DNA of 64,000 nucleotides from Oxytricha trifallax (GCA_000711775.1 ARYC01018492.1:1-64000); one strand, 5' to 3'; numbered from the stretch's first letter, positions 22,745-35,220 are shown. The notes: a model not told the origin generated them from the sequence alone. Numbers and translations are program-made.

Positions 22745-23733
22745 TAAACCCCGTTACGTTAATTAAGAATGAAGATTGGGGATTAAGAATTATAAAATTA
22801 AAATTAAATAATCATGGCGTAAATTATTAAAAATTTGGCTAATTATTCAAAACGAATGGCTCGAATAATTTGGTAAAATTTTCAAAAAAATAGGTGACTG
22901 TAGGAATTAATATTGTAAACATTTAGTGAATAGCGAGTTGCTGCTTTATAAGAATACAATAAATTGATTCTTAAAGTTTAATGAATTATAAGTTATGTAA
23001 TAATATTATTTTATTAATTTTAACTAAATTAAGTTAATAAGTTTGAATTAATCGTCAAAGATTGTTAAATAAACTATATAAAAAATATAAAAACAATATT
23101 AACTCTTGTTTAATTAAAATATTATTTTGAGTAAACTTTAGTACATTTGATAAAAAAGTATTAACTTTTATAAACTATATTAAACTTAGGCAATCAATTT
23201 TGATTAATAGTGCCTTGATGATTAAGTTTTAAAATAATCATGCTTTAAAATGAAGTAAAATATAATAGAATAAAGTTAATAAATTAATATTAATATGTTC
23301 TAACTTTTATCTTAATATCAACTCTCATTTACTCAAGTTTTATTAAATTATGTTATCTCTCATAAATAAAAATTATCTATTTTTTAACTAAAAAATGATG
23401 TAATAATTTAAGCTAATTCAAAGAAATTAATGTAAGGCAATCGAGAAATTCTCGGCAACTTTTCTCGATTGCCTTACATTTTTAACAAACAAATTTTCCA
23501 AAATACATTTAGTTATTTAATTTTAATAATATATTATAAGATGTTACTGAATTTATTTGTTAAACTACTTGAATATTTAAATTTTATACCAATTCTCTCT
23601 ATAAAATAAACCAATCGGGGTGCGTAAATTTGTTTCTAGCCTAATTATAATAAATTTACGCCAATAATAATTTAATCTTAATTTTATAATTCTTAATCAC
23701 CAATATTCATTCTTAATTAACTAATGGGGTTTT
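22745..23733. mobile_element. 1-kb MITE with about 100-bp inverted repeats
   Basis: Left end 22745-22840 (TAAACCCCGTTACGTTAATT, then AAGAATGAAGATTGG and GGCGTAAATTAT) is complementary to the right end 23640-23733 (TTACGCC, CCAATATTCATTC, TTAATTAACTAATGGGGTTT). The interior is A+T-rich, codes for nothing I recognise, and contains the hairpin at 23430-23479. The CCCC near each tip resembles the C-rich ends of the other elements. Flanking TA is plausible as the target duplication. Family unrelated to the four short palindromic MITEs. Confidence 0.75.
23430..23479. repeat. Perfect 19-bp hairpin inside the 1-kb MITE
   Basis: ATGTAAGGCAATCGAGAAA is followed by a 12-base loop and its exact complement. 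The stem is more G+C-rich than its surroundings. It could form a strong RNA or DNA stem-loop. Possible roles (small-RNA source, replication or structural signal, trace of a nested palindromic insertion) are speculation. Confidence 0.8.
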
Positions 23734-23929
23734 ACAATAAGTTTCAAAGTTATAATAAATGCTGTTATAGTTTAGTAACATTTAATCTAGTATTATTCCA
23801 TTTATTTATCGAATTCAGATTTCTCTTCGTATCTGTTTTTTATCTTTTTAGTGTTAAATTTTTTTAATGCCCTAAAAAATATAAAAATACCACTATTATA
23901 TAAAAATGCCAAATTTAACTAATCATCAA

Positions 23930-25330
23930 TTTTACAATATTGCTACTACACAGGTCTTTCTGCAATGAATATCATAGATATACCTGAATGCTCTATGTAG
24001 GTCCTGATATTTCCACTCATATGTCTGGAGTCATATTTTCATTAGCTTCTGATGAATCTATGAAAGGCTTTATATCATTTTTTAATTATTTCTATAATTA
24101 AGCACTGCCTTAATATGGTATTATAAATTGCGCTATACCTGTTTATGACTGAGAGACTTAATCTGAGCTATTTATATGTTTTGGATTTATGTTCATTTGC
24201 TATTTATAAATTTATTTAACTTTTTTATCTTATTATTAAGAATTCATGATATAGACCAATATGATTTCTCTCATAATTTCCCTTTTTTATTCAGGTTCAA
24301 TCAAGCAACTTAGTAACTTTTCTTTTGCACAAACCAAGCTCACCATCATATTTATTTTCAACTAACACAATCCCTGGAGTGAGAATTGTTGAAAGAACCA
24401 AGTGTATGAGATCTTACAGCAAAAATCCAATCAAGATAGCAACATAAAATGGTATAACCATAGTTTCCCAATGAGCTTTTGGATTAGCTCCATTTTTAAG
24501 TGAGACTGTATGTATAAAAAGTATTTTCCAAACATATCATAGTATGAGCAAAAAGATTTACAAGAAAGCGCATTTGTCCAAAATTAACTCATTCTCATCT
24601 CCCTTCCATATTCTAGATAGCTCTATTTTGGTGATTGAATTTGTTCTTAGCATGAAATCTTCTATTCCATTTCCCACTTGAAATTTTATCTTTGAATCTC
24701 TTTTACTATATTGAGTTTTACCATATTCTATATTTGCAATATTATCAAAATTTTCTGCGACAATTTTCCCACTGGGTGGTGTCTTCATAATATTCTACTT
24801 TACTTTATTTTTCTATGTCTTTATATCTTTATCATTTTATGAATCGCTATTAACATTTGATTATAATCTATGCGAGTGAGAAGTCTGTTTAGTAAGGTTA
24901 TATTGAATTTTGGATATTAAACAGTCTTTAACTATGCTCATTATAGGTAAAAAAAGAAACATAAGTATAAAGCCTGCTAAAACTCCATTAAATAAATCTG
25001 TGTTGTCATAACTATCTTATCTTACTTCAAATTCCCTCACATTATTGCTGTAAATAGCTCCAAAGGCACTTCCACAAATAATTGCTGCTATCCCTACTTA
25101 ATAAATGATAAACATAAGTCTTATAGTCCTCTTGTGTTCAAAATCAAATCTGATAAAAATGATGAAAAATGGGTGAAGTTCATTGAGAAAAGTTACAAAG
25201 ATCGACTTAAAGCTCAAAGATTCGATTTGCAAATATCTTTTATACCACTGTTCAATGTACACTACTACTTCATCCTATGGCTTCTATTAATTCGTGACTA
25301 TATGTTATAAATTTTTTCAGATTTATTAAA
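23930..25330 (-). pseudogene. Polytopic membrane protein, possibly polycystin-1/REJ-like
   Basis: A minus-strand frame open from about 25330 to 24537, and in the same phase after one TGA (24537-24539) to about 24305. It encodes IEQWYKRYLQIESLSFKSIF, then LHPFFIIFIRFDFEHKRTIR, hydrophobic helices (VGIAAIICGSAFGAIYS; GVLAGFILMFLFLPIMSIV), a polar loop around MKTPPSGKIVAENFDNIANI, and further helices (MVIPFYVAILIGFLLQDLIH, then STILTPGIVLVENKYDGEL). The helix preceded by HP and followed by a basic turn resembles the first membrane segment of polycystin-1-type proteins. That likeness is weak. A further piece at 24190-23930 (GIAQFIIPYQGSAQLQKQ) has two TGAs. It is either decayed or a gene in pieces. 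Confidence 0.45.
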
Positions 25331-27071
25331 CTCTCCATTTTATATTGATTGGTGGCATTTTATTTCTCTCTTCATAGCTATAGCTGAAAAATCCAAAACC
25401 ATGAAAAAAAGATATTTATAATTGAAATATCAAATTACGATAGCAGCTATAATAGATAATCTAAAAGTGATTTTTTTGGTGGAATGTTAACCTTATATTG
25501 CTTTTTTTAAAAATAATAAAATTCATAAATTGTAGATGATTAATTAAAAATTATTATAGGCATAAATTTATGGATAATCCAATTTTTCAGAGTGATACAA
25601 TATTGATTTAATTTTAGTAAAATAACTAATCAAAGAAAGAATTATTCATTTTATGTTTTTTAAATCATTTTAGCAAAAAATAATTTAATTAATATTTCTT
25701 ATCTCTTATTTTAATTCTTTAAGGATTCTTGGGATTTTAGATTCTTGAAAAATTGATAGCAATTACATAAGAAAATACTCCTAATTATTTGCAGTAACAA
25801 TTTATTACATCTTTATCATAATCGTATTTTTTTTTAACATGTTTTGTAAAACAAATTTGAATATTTATATAACGTATATATGGAATTAGTATAAAATCAA
25901 AATTTAGGAGTTATCAAAATCAATCGTTAACTACACAGTCTAATTATTTCTTAAATTAAGTGATATTTCTTTGATTTAGTATTAGTAACATAGCTCTATT
26001 TTCTCTTTATATTCCATTATTATGAATTACACTCACTCCTTAATCACTAACACAACAAACTTAAATAACAGGTTTCTTTGTCCTATTGTTTAATTAATGA
26101 AATTAAAACTCATCAAATTGCTTAAAATGGTTGAATTGCATCGTGTAACAAACATTATTGTTTGTATTAGAACTAAGCTTTTATTCTTAATCTATCAGTA
26201 ATTTATAAGCCAATTATTCTGAAGCGTCTTAATTTTAAGAGATAAGTGTACGATTATAGATGAATTAATAAGCTGGTTATTCCCCATAATTATAAAACTC
26301 AAAAAAATGGAAATTCTATTTTAAACCTAATAATCCTAAGTTTATGCAATTTTCAGGAAAAGTAATACTAGGCTATTTAGCCAAGTGTTTTCTAATAATC
26401 AATAACCAAACTATATATATATATATATTGAATTATTTATCAATATATTAATTTCAAACTGAAATTTTCACTGTCTTTATTAATAGTGCTATGTAAAACT
26501 CTTTGAAATTATGTTGTTTCATCATAAACAATATTTGATTTATAGAGTTTTAAGTAATTTTAAACTTTTGAGATGAATTACAAATAATAATTAAAAATCC
26601 ATGAGAATTCATTCTTAGTTGATTACGGGAATCATTAAATTGGTTTATCTATTTTCAGCTAAAAATTTACCTCCAATAAAATTTCAATTAATTAGAGATT
26701 TTGTAACGATGAGTTTTAAATGATATAATATGAAAATGAATTTTTGTCATTATTTTTAATTTTAATAATAATTATAAATCTATTATATCTGTTTATAGTT
26801 AAAGAAATAAACTAATTATCTAAAATACTTGCATTATTTGTAATGAATTGTATTATTTCAACAATATAACTTAATATAGACTATTATTAAGATACATTGA
26901 GACTTAAAATTGTTGCTGAATTTATTGTATTTTAAAAATAACTGTATTATTCTGGTTTTTGCTATAATTTGGACTAATTAATTAGCAGTTTCGTTTTGAT
27001 ATAAGACGTAAGCTGCATATCTTAGTTTCATTACTTAATACTGAATTTATCACTTTTCCAAAAGTTTAGTT
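25331..27071. other. AT-rich intergenic stretch
   Basis: No gene, element or RNA supported. A short (TA)n run lies at about 26412-26426. The stretch ends at the third palindromic MITE. Confidence 0.45.
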
Positions 27072-27484
27072 TTATAGGAATACATTTTAAATTGGCAAAT
27101 TAATTTCAAATAATGAATAATTAATTAAAATAGAGGCAGTTAAAGTTGGGCTAATTTGAACGATCTTGGCCTCATTTCATAGAGAATTCATAATTAACTG
27201 GACTTTACTTTTGCAATACTATTTTATCGCATTCCTGGAGCAAGATAACTTGACTTTAATTAAACTCATCTAAATTCATTAAATTATACCCTCACATTAA
27301 AGTCAAGTTATCTTGCTCCAGGAATGCGATAAAATAGTATCGCCATAGTAAAGTCCAGTTAATTTTTAATTCTCTATCGAATGAGGCCAAGATCGTTCAA
27401 ATTGGCCAACTTTAAATGCCACTATTTTAATTAATTATTTATTTAATTGAAATTAATTTACCAATTTCAAATGTATTCCTACAA
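27072..27484. repeat. TA-flanked palindromic MITE, copy 3
   Basis: A 413-bp foldback element. The right end GTATTCCTACAA is followed by TA; the left end TTATAGGAATAC has lost the canonical TG and its TA. Inner arms share GCATTCCTGGAGCAAGATAA and CTTGACTTTAAT with their complements, around a loop of about 50 bp. The inner motif has diverged to a form without GGTACC, so it represents a separate subfamily or an older copy. Confidence 0.88.
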
Positions 27485-28297
27485 TATTAGTTCAATTTAC
27501 ATCTTTTTAGAAGAATGTTTTCTTGTTAATTTTAATTGATAATTTACTCCATGTAAGTAATGGCTTCATCATCATTAAAAAAAATAAAAATTTATTAAAA
27601 AAGTGAAAAAGTTAAGAATTTTTATTAAAGTAAATGTGATGGAAGCATGAATGGATAGACGAATAATTTTTGTTTGTTAGATTTGCAATGATCCTTGATT
27701 ACTAACATATTAACCAATTTTTAATATCAAATTTAAAGTTTATAGACCTACTTTATTAGACTTGCTGCTATTAGAAATTTATATTGAGCGTTTTTTACAA
27801 ATACCAGTTAAGACTCCTATAAGTAAACCTAAGATTTTGTCATCTAAAATTTGTATAATTTTATCTAAGGTAGAATTATAATTTCATTTTTAATAATTTC
27901 ATCATTGGTATTTTAATTTTTTCAAAATGACATGGAATTTATTTTCTTAAGAGATTTATGGCCCTAGATTAGTCATAGGTTAAATTACGAAATCAGATCT
28001 TAAAATATTTTGCCATTGTAAAATCCATTATATGTTTGGGTTTTAAAATAATAGTAATTTTTATGAAAAAATGGGTAATTAAACAATAAAATCTAAATAT
28101 TATTAATATTGTTGACAACTAAAAATTGAGACAATTTATTTTATACTTGCTTACATTTTATAAATCTTATGAATTAAAAATAAAGTTAATTTATTAGGAC
28201 AGATGATGTTTAATGATAGTATGTGTTTGAATTGAGGATTTTCAAAAAATTATAGCATTGAATTAGAATGGCACATCAATCTTAAATCTATTTATTA
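27485..28297. other. AT-rich spacer
   Basis: Nothing recognisable between the MITE and the third retroelement tail. Confidence 0.4.
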
Positions 28298-28705
28298 AAA
28301 AAATAAATAAATAATAATAATAATTAACTCACATCGAGAGCTCGAAGCTCTCCGAGTATAATTAATATAGAGTGTTAATTCACTAGTGTAGTTTCACTAC
28401 CCTCCCTGACGCTATTCACATCAAGCTCATGTGTTCAGCTATAGTCTGTTAACAACACTTGTATCTTTTTCATCAGGCTCAAGGTGACCAGAATCTGACT
28501 TGTGACCAGTATCTGACCAGTTTTTCCTTCTGATGGGGGAATATGGTCCCTTATCAAATTAGAAAGCTAGACCGCCTACAGGAAGACCTCGAGAGTCTCT
28601 ACTAAGCATTATCCAGTGTATTCAGGACGATTATCCAACCTTAACAAATGTTAGGCAAACTCAGTAACTCACAGGGTGAGTACACTTCGTTCGCCGTCCC
28701 ATCTA
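28298..28705 (-). mobile_element. SINE- or LINE-like 3' fragment, minus strand
   Basis: A G+C-rich island of about 380 bp in A+T-rich DNA. Read on the minus strand it ends CTCGGAGAGCTTCGAGCTCT followed by CGATGTGAG and an (ATT)n-type tail at 28298-28325. The 7-bp hairpin (GAGAGCT, TCG, AGCTCTC), the TGTGA box and the trinucleotide tail parallel the 3' ends at 2780 and 5692, though the primary sequence differs. The body (ending near GATGGGACGGCGAACGAAGT) has no long ORF, so it is either a SINE or a truncated LINE. I cannot find clear A and B boxes of a tRNA-derived promoter. Confidence 0.5.
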
Positions 28706-28759
28706 TTAACTTTTTAATTTAATATACTCTATTTATTCATTTATTTGATATTTTAAATG

Positions 28760-29178
28760 TTTTATAATATATCAATTAATCTCCACATTTTTGGGGTTTC
28801 ATTTTATGTTATCTTTCTATCATTTAGCTTCTATTGGCATAATTATTTCAATATCTGAGGGTTGCTCTATGCATATGAAAAGTCAGTTTTTATTGAGTTT
28901 GGACCAACTACAGTTAAGAAAGAATCATTAGCTAGCAATCGGATTGTTCATACAGGCAATATATTGTTTTAGTCATGCTTAGTTAGTCTGATTGATGGAG
29001 TTATTCTACTATGGAATAATTTCGAAAAGTAAACTAAATTTTAACAAGCCAGTGAAGTCTTGTTTTAATCAGTTGAATTGTCAGAAATATCAAAGCCAAC
29101 CTATACTATGATATGTACATCTAAATCTTTATTAAACTTCAATTATTCATCTTTCGTTAGAGTTATGTTGAGTCTGTG
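28760..29178 (+). CDS. Coding-like segment, unknown, strand uncertain
   Basis: A plus frame ending at TGA near 29176 reads EFGPTTVKKESLASNRIVHT, CLVSLIDGVILLWNNFEK and SEVLFQSVELSEISKPTYTM. The minus strand is also open over 28990-28790 (LANDSFLTVVGPNSIKTDFS). The plus frame has the better composition, and SLIDGVILLWN resembles a WD-repeat end, but this is weak. It lies downstream of the minus-strand LamG gene and could also be its 3' continuation read the wrong way. Confidence 0.3.
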
Positions 29179-29629
29179 AGTTAAATCGTTATAAAATCAA
29201 GCAAGATTTTATATTTTTTGTCTTTAAATATTAAATTTCATTTCTTACTAACCTTGCTTCGTTTCAATAAATTGATAAGATTGTAATCCATTAGTTTTAT
29301 TGTGTCGTAAAATTTTACATTTGCAAAGCGATTTATTGGCGTTATGAGAATAAATTATATTATTCATAAATCTTTTGAGTCCAGGTTGTTACAGGATTTA
29401 AGATTTGTATTGATGTTATTAGGCTTATAGTTAAGTTGATCATTTTATTACTAGCTTTGATTCCAAGTAATTAAAATAGAAATTTAATTCATACATGCTT
29501 AACTGAAACCATGTTAATAAATATCAGATTAGTTTGAAGTTAGTATGAAATTAATTAAGATGTTCGATATTTAAGGCAATATAAGGAAATGTGAATTAAA
29601 AACGCATTTATAATACAAGACTTATTGTT

Positions 29630-31980
29630 ATTGCTCATGAAAGTGCTAAAATGGTAGACTTACATAAGTTTGGAATTGTAGTTTCAAGATAGAAACCTTA
29701 TATTGAATTATAATACTAAAGTAGAGATTATAAAAATATATATTTTCTAGATTTTCTAAGGCTAATTAAATTTTATGGATAAGGATATCCAGACGCAAGT
29801 CTTGTATAAATTAACAAACTAATTGATTCATAATTCTTCTCTGAATAAATACATCTTGTCTGAACGATCAATATATTAATTCTATTGAAGAAAATAAACA
29901 TAGAATGTAATTTAAATAATACTAAGATCTTTACTATATTCTTTCCAAAATCTTACTCACTTGATTTTTATGTTTCCATTGCTAAAATTCACACTATTTC
30001 CTAAAATGACAATATAACTTCCTTTTTGTTTAAGTTAGCATTAATCTTTATCTAAAGTGAGAGTATCATTAGTTTCTCCTTAAATTTAATAAAGTGCACT
30101 TAAATCTTATATATTTCTAAATTTACAAGCAATATGTACCCAATTTTTAATTTATTTAAAATCAGGAACCACTAAATCTTAACTTAAGTCTGATATTTCG
30201 CACATCATACTTAACTCATTACTTTTTTATTAAATAGAGATGCACTTCTTATTCTCTGCCAATAATTTTGAGCTAAAGATACAAGCTTTCTAGGTTTAAT
30301 TTACTTACTGCCTTTTAAACCATAGATCTACTCTACCCTCATTAATGTTATTTTCCAGTTTAAAAGCATAGTTAATTGAGATTAACTTGATGTGAAGTTG
30401 TATATTAAGTTTTTATAATTGCAAGCCATTCTATAAAAAAGTTAATATTCTAATTAGTCGCTCCCAGCACTAATCTGTTTTTTACGAAAGATATATTTTC
30501 TTCCCACTTTACAGTTTCAAATTATGGTTCATGAATGAGATTCATTGATAGTTCCTTGAAGTTTGCAGAGCTTAAATAAAGAGCCTTCTGTGTTTTGTAA
30601 GAATTGTTATTAAAGCAAATATAATACTTTATAATGGTGTTTTATAGTTATAGTTTCACTTGAACCGACTTGATTTGCTATAGGCAAAACTTATTGATTT
30701 TATATTTGATTAAGAATTTGAAATAGCCAACGATAATTTTAGAATAGAGTGAAGTTTCTTAATGGACCTTAAGGGCTTAAAGTGTTACTTTAACTTTTTT
30801 ATTATTAATCTCCTTAAAAGATCAAACACTCTCCTCATAGTATAAATAGCTGATCTATCAATAATATATTGGATATTTACGCATTAATTCAAAGGAACAA
30901 AATTATCAGTTGAATATCTTATATGAAGGGAGTATGTTGAATTAATGAAAAATCTAACTTTATTAGGGTCAGTAAATCCGATTCTAAACACAATTTATAG
31001 TGTAAAAATGCTAGAGATTGATTAAAAGTTGCGAATTTTGATAATCCCAAGTTTTGTCTTTATCCTAATTACGCTGTGTACTGGTAGTTGGGTGTAGTTA
31101 AAGACATCTGGTGTCTACATTTCCATTTATAAATTTTGAATTATATCCAGATAACTTTATTGCATTTTCAATGATAAAGAATGGGTAACTTTGCAGTAAA
31201 ATAATAGTTCAAGATCTGTAAACTATATGTTTTTGGTAATTAGTGCAGAGTTACAGTTTGGTTAGCCTTTATTAAATCATTCAAATTTCCATTTAAAAGT
31301 CTTTAATAGTTTAATCCCATGTATATATATATTAGATTTCTGAAAAAACCTGCTTAAGTATAGTTAATAAAGCTAATTTTAATGTAGAGTTCTTTTAAAT
31401 TCCCGTTAAAATCTAATAAAAATATTTATTAATTATTTTAAATTTTAATTATTAGATAAAAATAGGTACTTTCTTACAATTGTCATATTCCATTTCATAG
31501 TTTAATTTTAGAATAATCCCAAATATAAACCATTCACACCTCTGAATTATCTGTCTTAATAATTTTGTCTGAAAAATATTAGTTTTGATAGGTACTAAGC
31601 TCTAAGAGTAAGGCAAACCCAACAATAAGGATCTAACCTAGTTATATTCAAATTTACTTATTGTTATGTTATATAAAATGAAGAAATTTTCTCAATAAAA
31701 TTGATCAATATCAACTTAGAAATATAGATTTCTAGCTTAAATTATTCCAAGTGATGACGTTGCCAATTAGTTATTTAAAGAATTGGAACTCAGAGTACTA
31801 TTGTAAGTGAAAGAGCATCATAAGCTACAAGGAAATTCAGATATCTGTTCACTCTTATCGTTACTTTTCTAATCATAGCTTGATTTCGGTCTTAACCATT
31901 TTCTCATAGAGGAATCTAAATTGTTATTGATAGCTCTGCTGCTTAGAAGCAAAATCATTGAATTATTAGAAAGTGATAAT
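29630..31980 (-). CDS. LamG/ConA-like multidomain protein gene with introns
   Basis: Minus strand. The clearest domain at about 30370-29960 reads INEGRVDLWFKRQQ, KNWVHIACKFRNIQDLSALY, LKQKGSYIVILGNSVNFSNG, the strand order of laminin-G/concanavalin-A-like domains (W-F, WVHIA, LY, IGN, G.IKI). A GT-AG intron at 29882-29960 (79 bp) follows in phase, and the frame goes on with ILIVQTRCIYSEKNYESISL. A second such domain end (FNGNLKELYIKISFINYTQ) lies just after an intron at 31413-31477 (65 bp). Between them is a polar part (SSANFKELSMNLIHEPQFET, then NISFVKNRLVLGATNQNINF). Pieces back to about 31970 (MILLLSSRAINNN) may be the start. Several frame switches remain unexplained. Such proteins in ciliates are usually large surface or secreted proteins; that is inference. 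Confidence 0.55.
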
Positions 31981-32289
31981 ATAGAAATTCTAATAAATAA
32001 GATAAATATTGTCTAATAATAAAATTAAATCATGCCGTTAGTTCTAATTAGTGTATAATAAGAAGGTAGCCAATCTTCAAAAAATCTATCAAATTGTATA
32101 ACCATAGATGTTTTATTATTGAAATATAAAAAAATTAACTTGATAGCAAAATACATAAGAGTAGAATGGAATGCTTGATATTTTAAAGTCTGAGCCTCCC
32201 ATTATTGTGCTGTAATAAATTATTATTGCAAAGTCTAAAATCCATTTATTTTCTTTGAATTTTGATTTATTAATTATTTATTAATTAAA
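31981..32289. other. AT-rich spacer
   Basis: No gene or repeat recognised between the LamG-like gene and the ABCF relic. Confidence 0.4.
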
Positions 32290-34474
32290 GAGTATTGTTA
32301 AATATTATCAAGAAATATTAATCGTGAGACACTATAACGATACCTCTCTCGAAGATTTTTAAGGCAACAATCATAGCGTCGAAATCCAAATGATTTTTAA
32401 GCTCATAGAGCAATAGAATATGTGGCTTTTTTCAAGTATTCATGGCGAAAACAACTCTACTCTTCTCTCCCTTAGATAAGTGATACGATACATTGGTCTT
32501 ATGGATAAGTTACTGTTAACACAAATACTTCTAAGATGAGATTTTAACTTCTCACTGTGCTCATTAAGGTATGTGACCATCATCTACTCTACTGCAAATA
32601 ATCTCATATTAAGCGGATCCAAATGATGTTGGGTAAAGACTCCGACTATAAACCTGTTGTTAATGAAACAATATCCTTCGAAAGCTTAAAGTTCTCCCAT
32701 AGGAGCTTTCAATAAGGTTAATTAAACTGCACAAATATGACCAATAAGGGAGATTCTTGTTTCAAAATCAAGATTCATGTTTACCTTTTCTAGAATGTTT
32801 TTTCTATGTACATATTGGATATTTGCTTTTTCAAGTCTCAAATAGGTGGTTGTAGCTACTCTGCATATAGAAGATGAAAACACATGTAGAATCATATATT
32901 ACTTCTTCAATGACATCCATTTTTAAGATAGATTTAATTTTGGATTAAACTAATCTAGCTCTCTTTGAGTTATATCCTAATGAATTTTTGAATATTTTCA
33001 ATCTTTTCTTGAGTTAAATTTCCATTTTTCTTTCTTAACTTTTTCAAAGTTGTCGAAATACCATTAAAGTACGTCGATTTTTAATTGGAAAATAAATTTT
33101 TTATATTATTCAATTTGATAATAATTGTATTAATTAAATTAGCCATTAAAAATATCTTATTCTATAATATTTACAATATATAAATAATATAATTTTTTTA
33201 TGATTATAAAATAAATGGTTTCATTGACTGTGACATTCAAGAAATCTCTAGAGGGAGACACAATAATAACAGTGATTTCTAAATCTCTGAAATAATCCTC
33301 AAGCCAAATGAGAGCGTTGAAATTCAAATAACTAGTTGGCTCATCAAGTAACAATATCTCAATCTAGCAAAACACGACTTTAGCAAAAGCTATTCTCATT
33401 CTCAAACCTCCTGAGATATTTTTGGATGTATGTAAAATTCGTTTTGGGCAAAACCTAGACCAGATAGAATTTTAATGGATTTTGATTCATTCGCATTTCT
33501 ATAGTTAGAGGGTGAACAAGTCTTTCATTTTCAGTTAAGATTTTAATATTGGCTTCAATTTATTCAACTGGAGTAAGATTTTATTTTGACATGATTTCTT
33601 TAGCTCATAAAGAAGCTTATTCTCTCAACGTCACAAATAAGCACTTTTTAAAGTATTGAGATAACATCAGATTCTACTTCCTGCTCAACTTACAGAATGT
33701 GAAGGTTTTCAGGGAGCTTATCTATTTCTCTTCTTGAAATGACACTAATAAGGGTAGTTTGACAATACCATTTTTACCTACTAGACTGTACTTTCTATCT
33801 TGAACAATCTTAAGAGTAGCCCATTCCTGAAGAGTTTTTTCTCCAGGAACAAGCATCAATTCTGGGATGAAAATATCAGTTTTTAATGGGTCTTGATTGT
33901 CACGAACAGCAGTATGAACTGGGACTCTTCTATTGTGCATCATAATATCTTCAATATTTTTGTCAAATGTATCTTGAGCTCTGTCTTCATCCTTGTTTCC
34001 TTCTTTTTCTTTAACTCACAAGGTTTGATTTAAAAAGTATTGTAGTTGCCAATCTTTTCACTATCAAGGAATGAATATGAAAATTTGTCTTCTTTGATAA
34101 CACAAGAATGACCCTACTATCTTATCTCATTAATAACGATTAGGTCGCTTAGATTCTCATCGGTTATGGTATATATGTACTCAATCTTAAGAAGTTTATG
34201 GTCGAGCAATGACTTCCTTATATTTCCTGAAGCCTTCTGTGCCTCATCTTCAGTGTAGGCTATACCATCTTTCATGAAGTCTCCAATCAAAGAAACAAGC
34301 TCAGCTGCGTTCTCTGGAGCGTCTTCATTCACAATCAAAGAAATTTAGGTGAAAGCCTCCTCTATTTAAGGACTTAGTCTTGATTTATGACTTGAAAATT
34401 TTCTCAATTTCTTTAAGTGTTTTCTTGTTTGTCTAAGCAGTAGCGCTATTAGGCAACGAACTGTAGTCTTCCAT
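32290..34474 (-). pseudogene. Decayed ABCF (GCN20-like) ATPase
   Basis: Full-length layout on the minus strand, about 725 codons, ATG 34474 (MEDYSSLPNSATAQTNKKTL). In order: an N-terminal helical domain (APENAAELVSLIGDFMKDG), first NBD with YSLVGKNGIVKLPLL (Walker A, normally GRNGIGKTTLL), SGGLRMRIAFAK (signature), EILLLDEPTSYLNFNALIWL (Walker B) and VIIVSPSRDFL (H-switch, normally VSHDR). Then the inter-domain linker and second NBD with ISLIGHICAVQLTLL, TQHHLDPLNMRLFAVE, HILLLYELKNHLDFDAMIV and IVIVSHD. Both Walker A motifs, the second signature and the second Walker B have lost key residues. At least four frame breaks occur. ABCF proteins act in the cytosol on ribosomes; this copy cannot hydrolyse ATP. 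Confidence 0.88.
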
Positions 34475-34620
34475 ATTAAATAGCGATTAAAGTTAATTTC
34501 AGTTTCATTTAATACCAAAAATATTTCACTCCCTTTAAAAATATAAGATTAAAGAAAATATATATTTATATAATTTTTGTAAAAAAAACTTGAAAGTAAA
34601 ATTTAGAAACAATATCATCA

Positions 34621-35220
34621 AATTGGAGAAAATATTTGAATAGACACCTAAAGCGAAGACTTATGAGCTGGAGAAAAATTATGGTTAAAAGACTGATATA
34701 ATTATGAATCAAAGATACAACTCAAGAAATGATAATTAAAACTATAATTCTAGAGCTAAATCTGCTAATCACCATAAAACTTAAAGTCATGGTATTAAAA
34801 TTATTCATTAAAATATATAATATCAATGATATTTTATTAGTATAAGTCTGATGAATAAATGGGCTATTAAATAGTTAAGCTATATTCGAAGCTCTTCAAG
34901 AAACAATACAACTTAGAAAAGAAGAAAGCGAAATGGCTTACAACGATAAAATTTAATGGGTTCTAGAAATTTTTCTAGTACAAGTAGAAGTCAATTATAG
35001 CTTAGTTAAGCAAGTTAGAATATAAGTAACTTTCATACTTTTCATAAAACTATGCAATTTTAATTGGGATCCAATTTGCTCATAACAGAAGTTTTATAAG
35101 GGAGATAATATCATTATAAACCTGAAAATTACAGTCCTCAGATAATATAATCATAATATTAGTTTTAGTTAGTTTGTCATATACTTACAATCAAATTTGC
35201 ATTTAAGGGCATAAAAACTT
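34621..35220 (+). CDS. Ser/Asn/Gln-rich protein gene
   Basis: Plus strand. First piece 34621-34830 reads LEKIFEQTPKAKTYELEKNY and MNQRYNSRNDNQNYNSRAKS. After an A+T-rich gap (about 34800-34880) that can be spliced as GT-AG, a second piece reads MGSRNFSSTSRSQLQLSQAS and ISNFHTFHKTMQFQLGSNLL, to a TGA or end near 35220. Many Gln codons are TAA/TAG. The composition resembles low-complexity regulatory proteins common in ciliates. An alternative frame in the second half (KLYSKLFKKQYNLEKKKAKW) is also open, so the exact frame is uncertain. Divergent from the ABCF relic, with 146 bp between starts. Confidence 0.4.
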
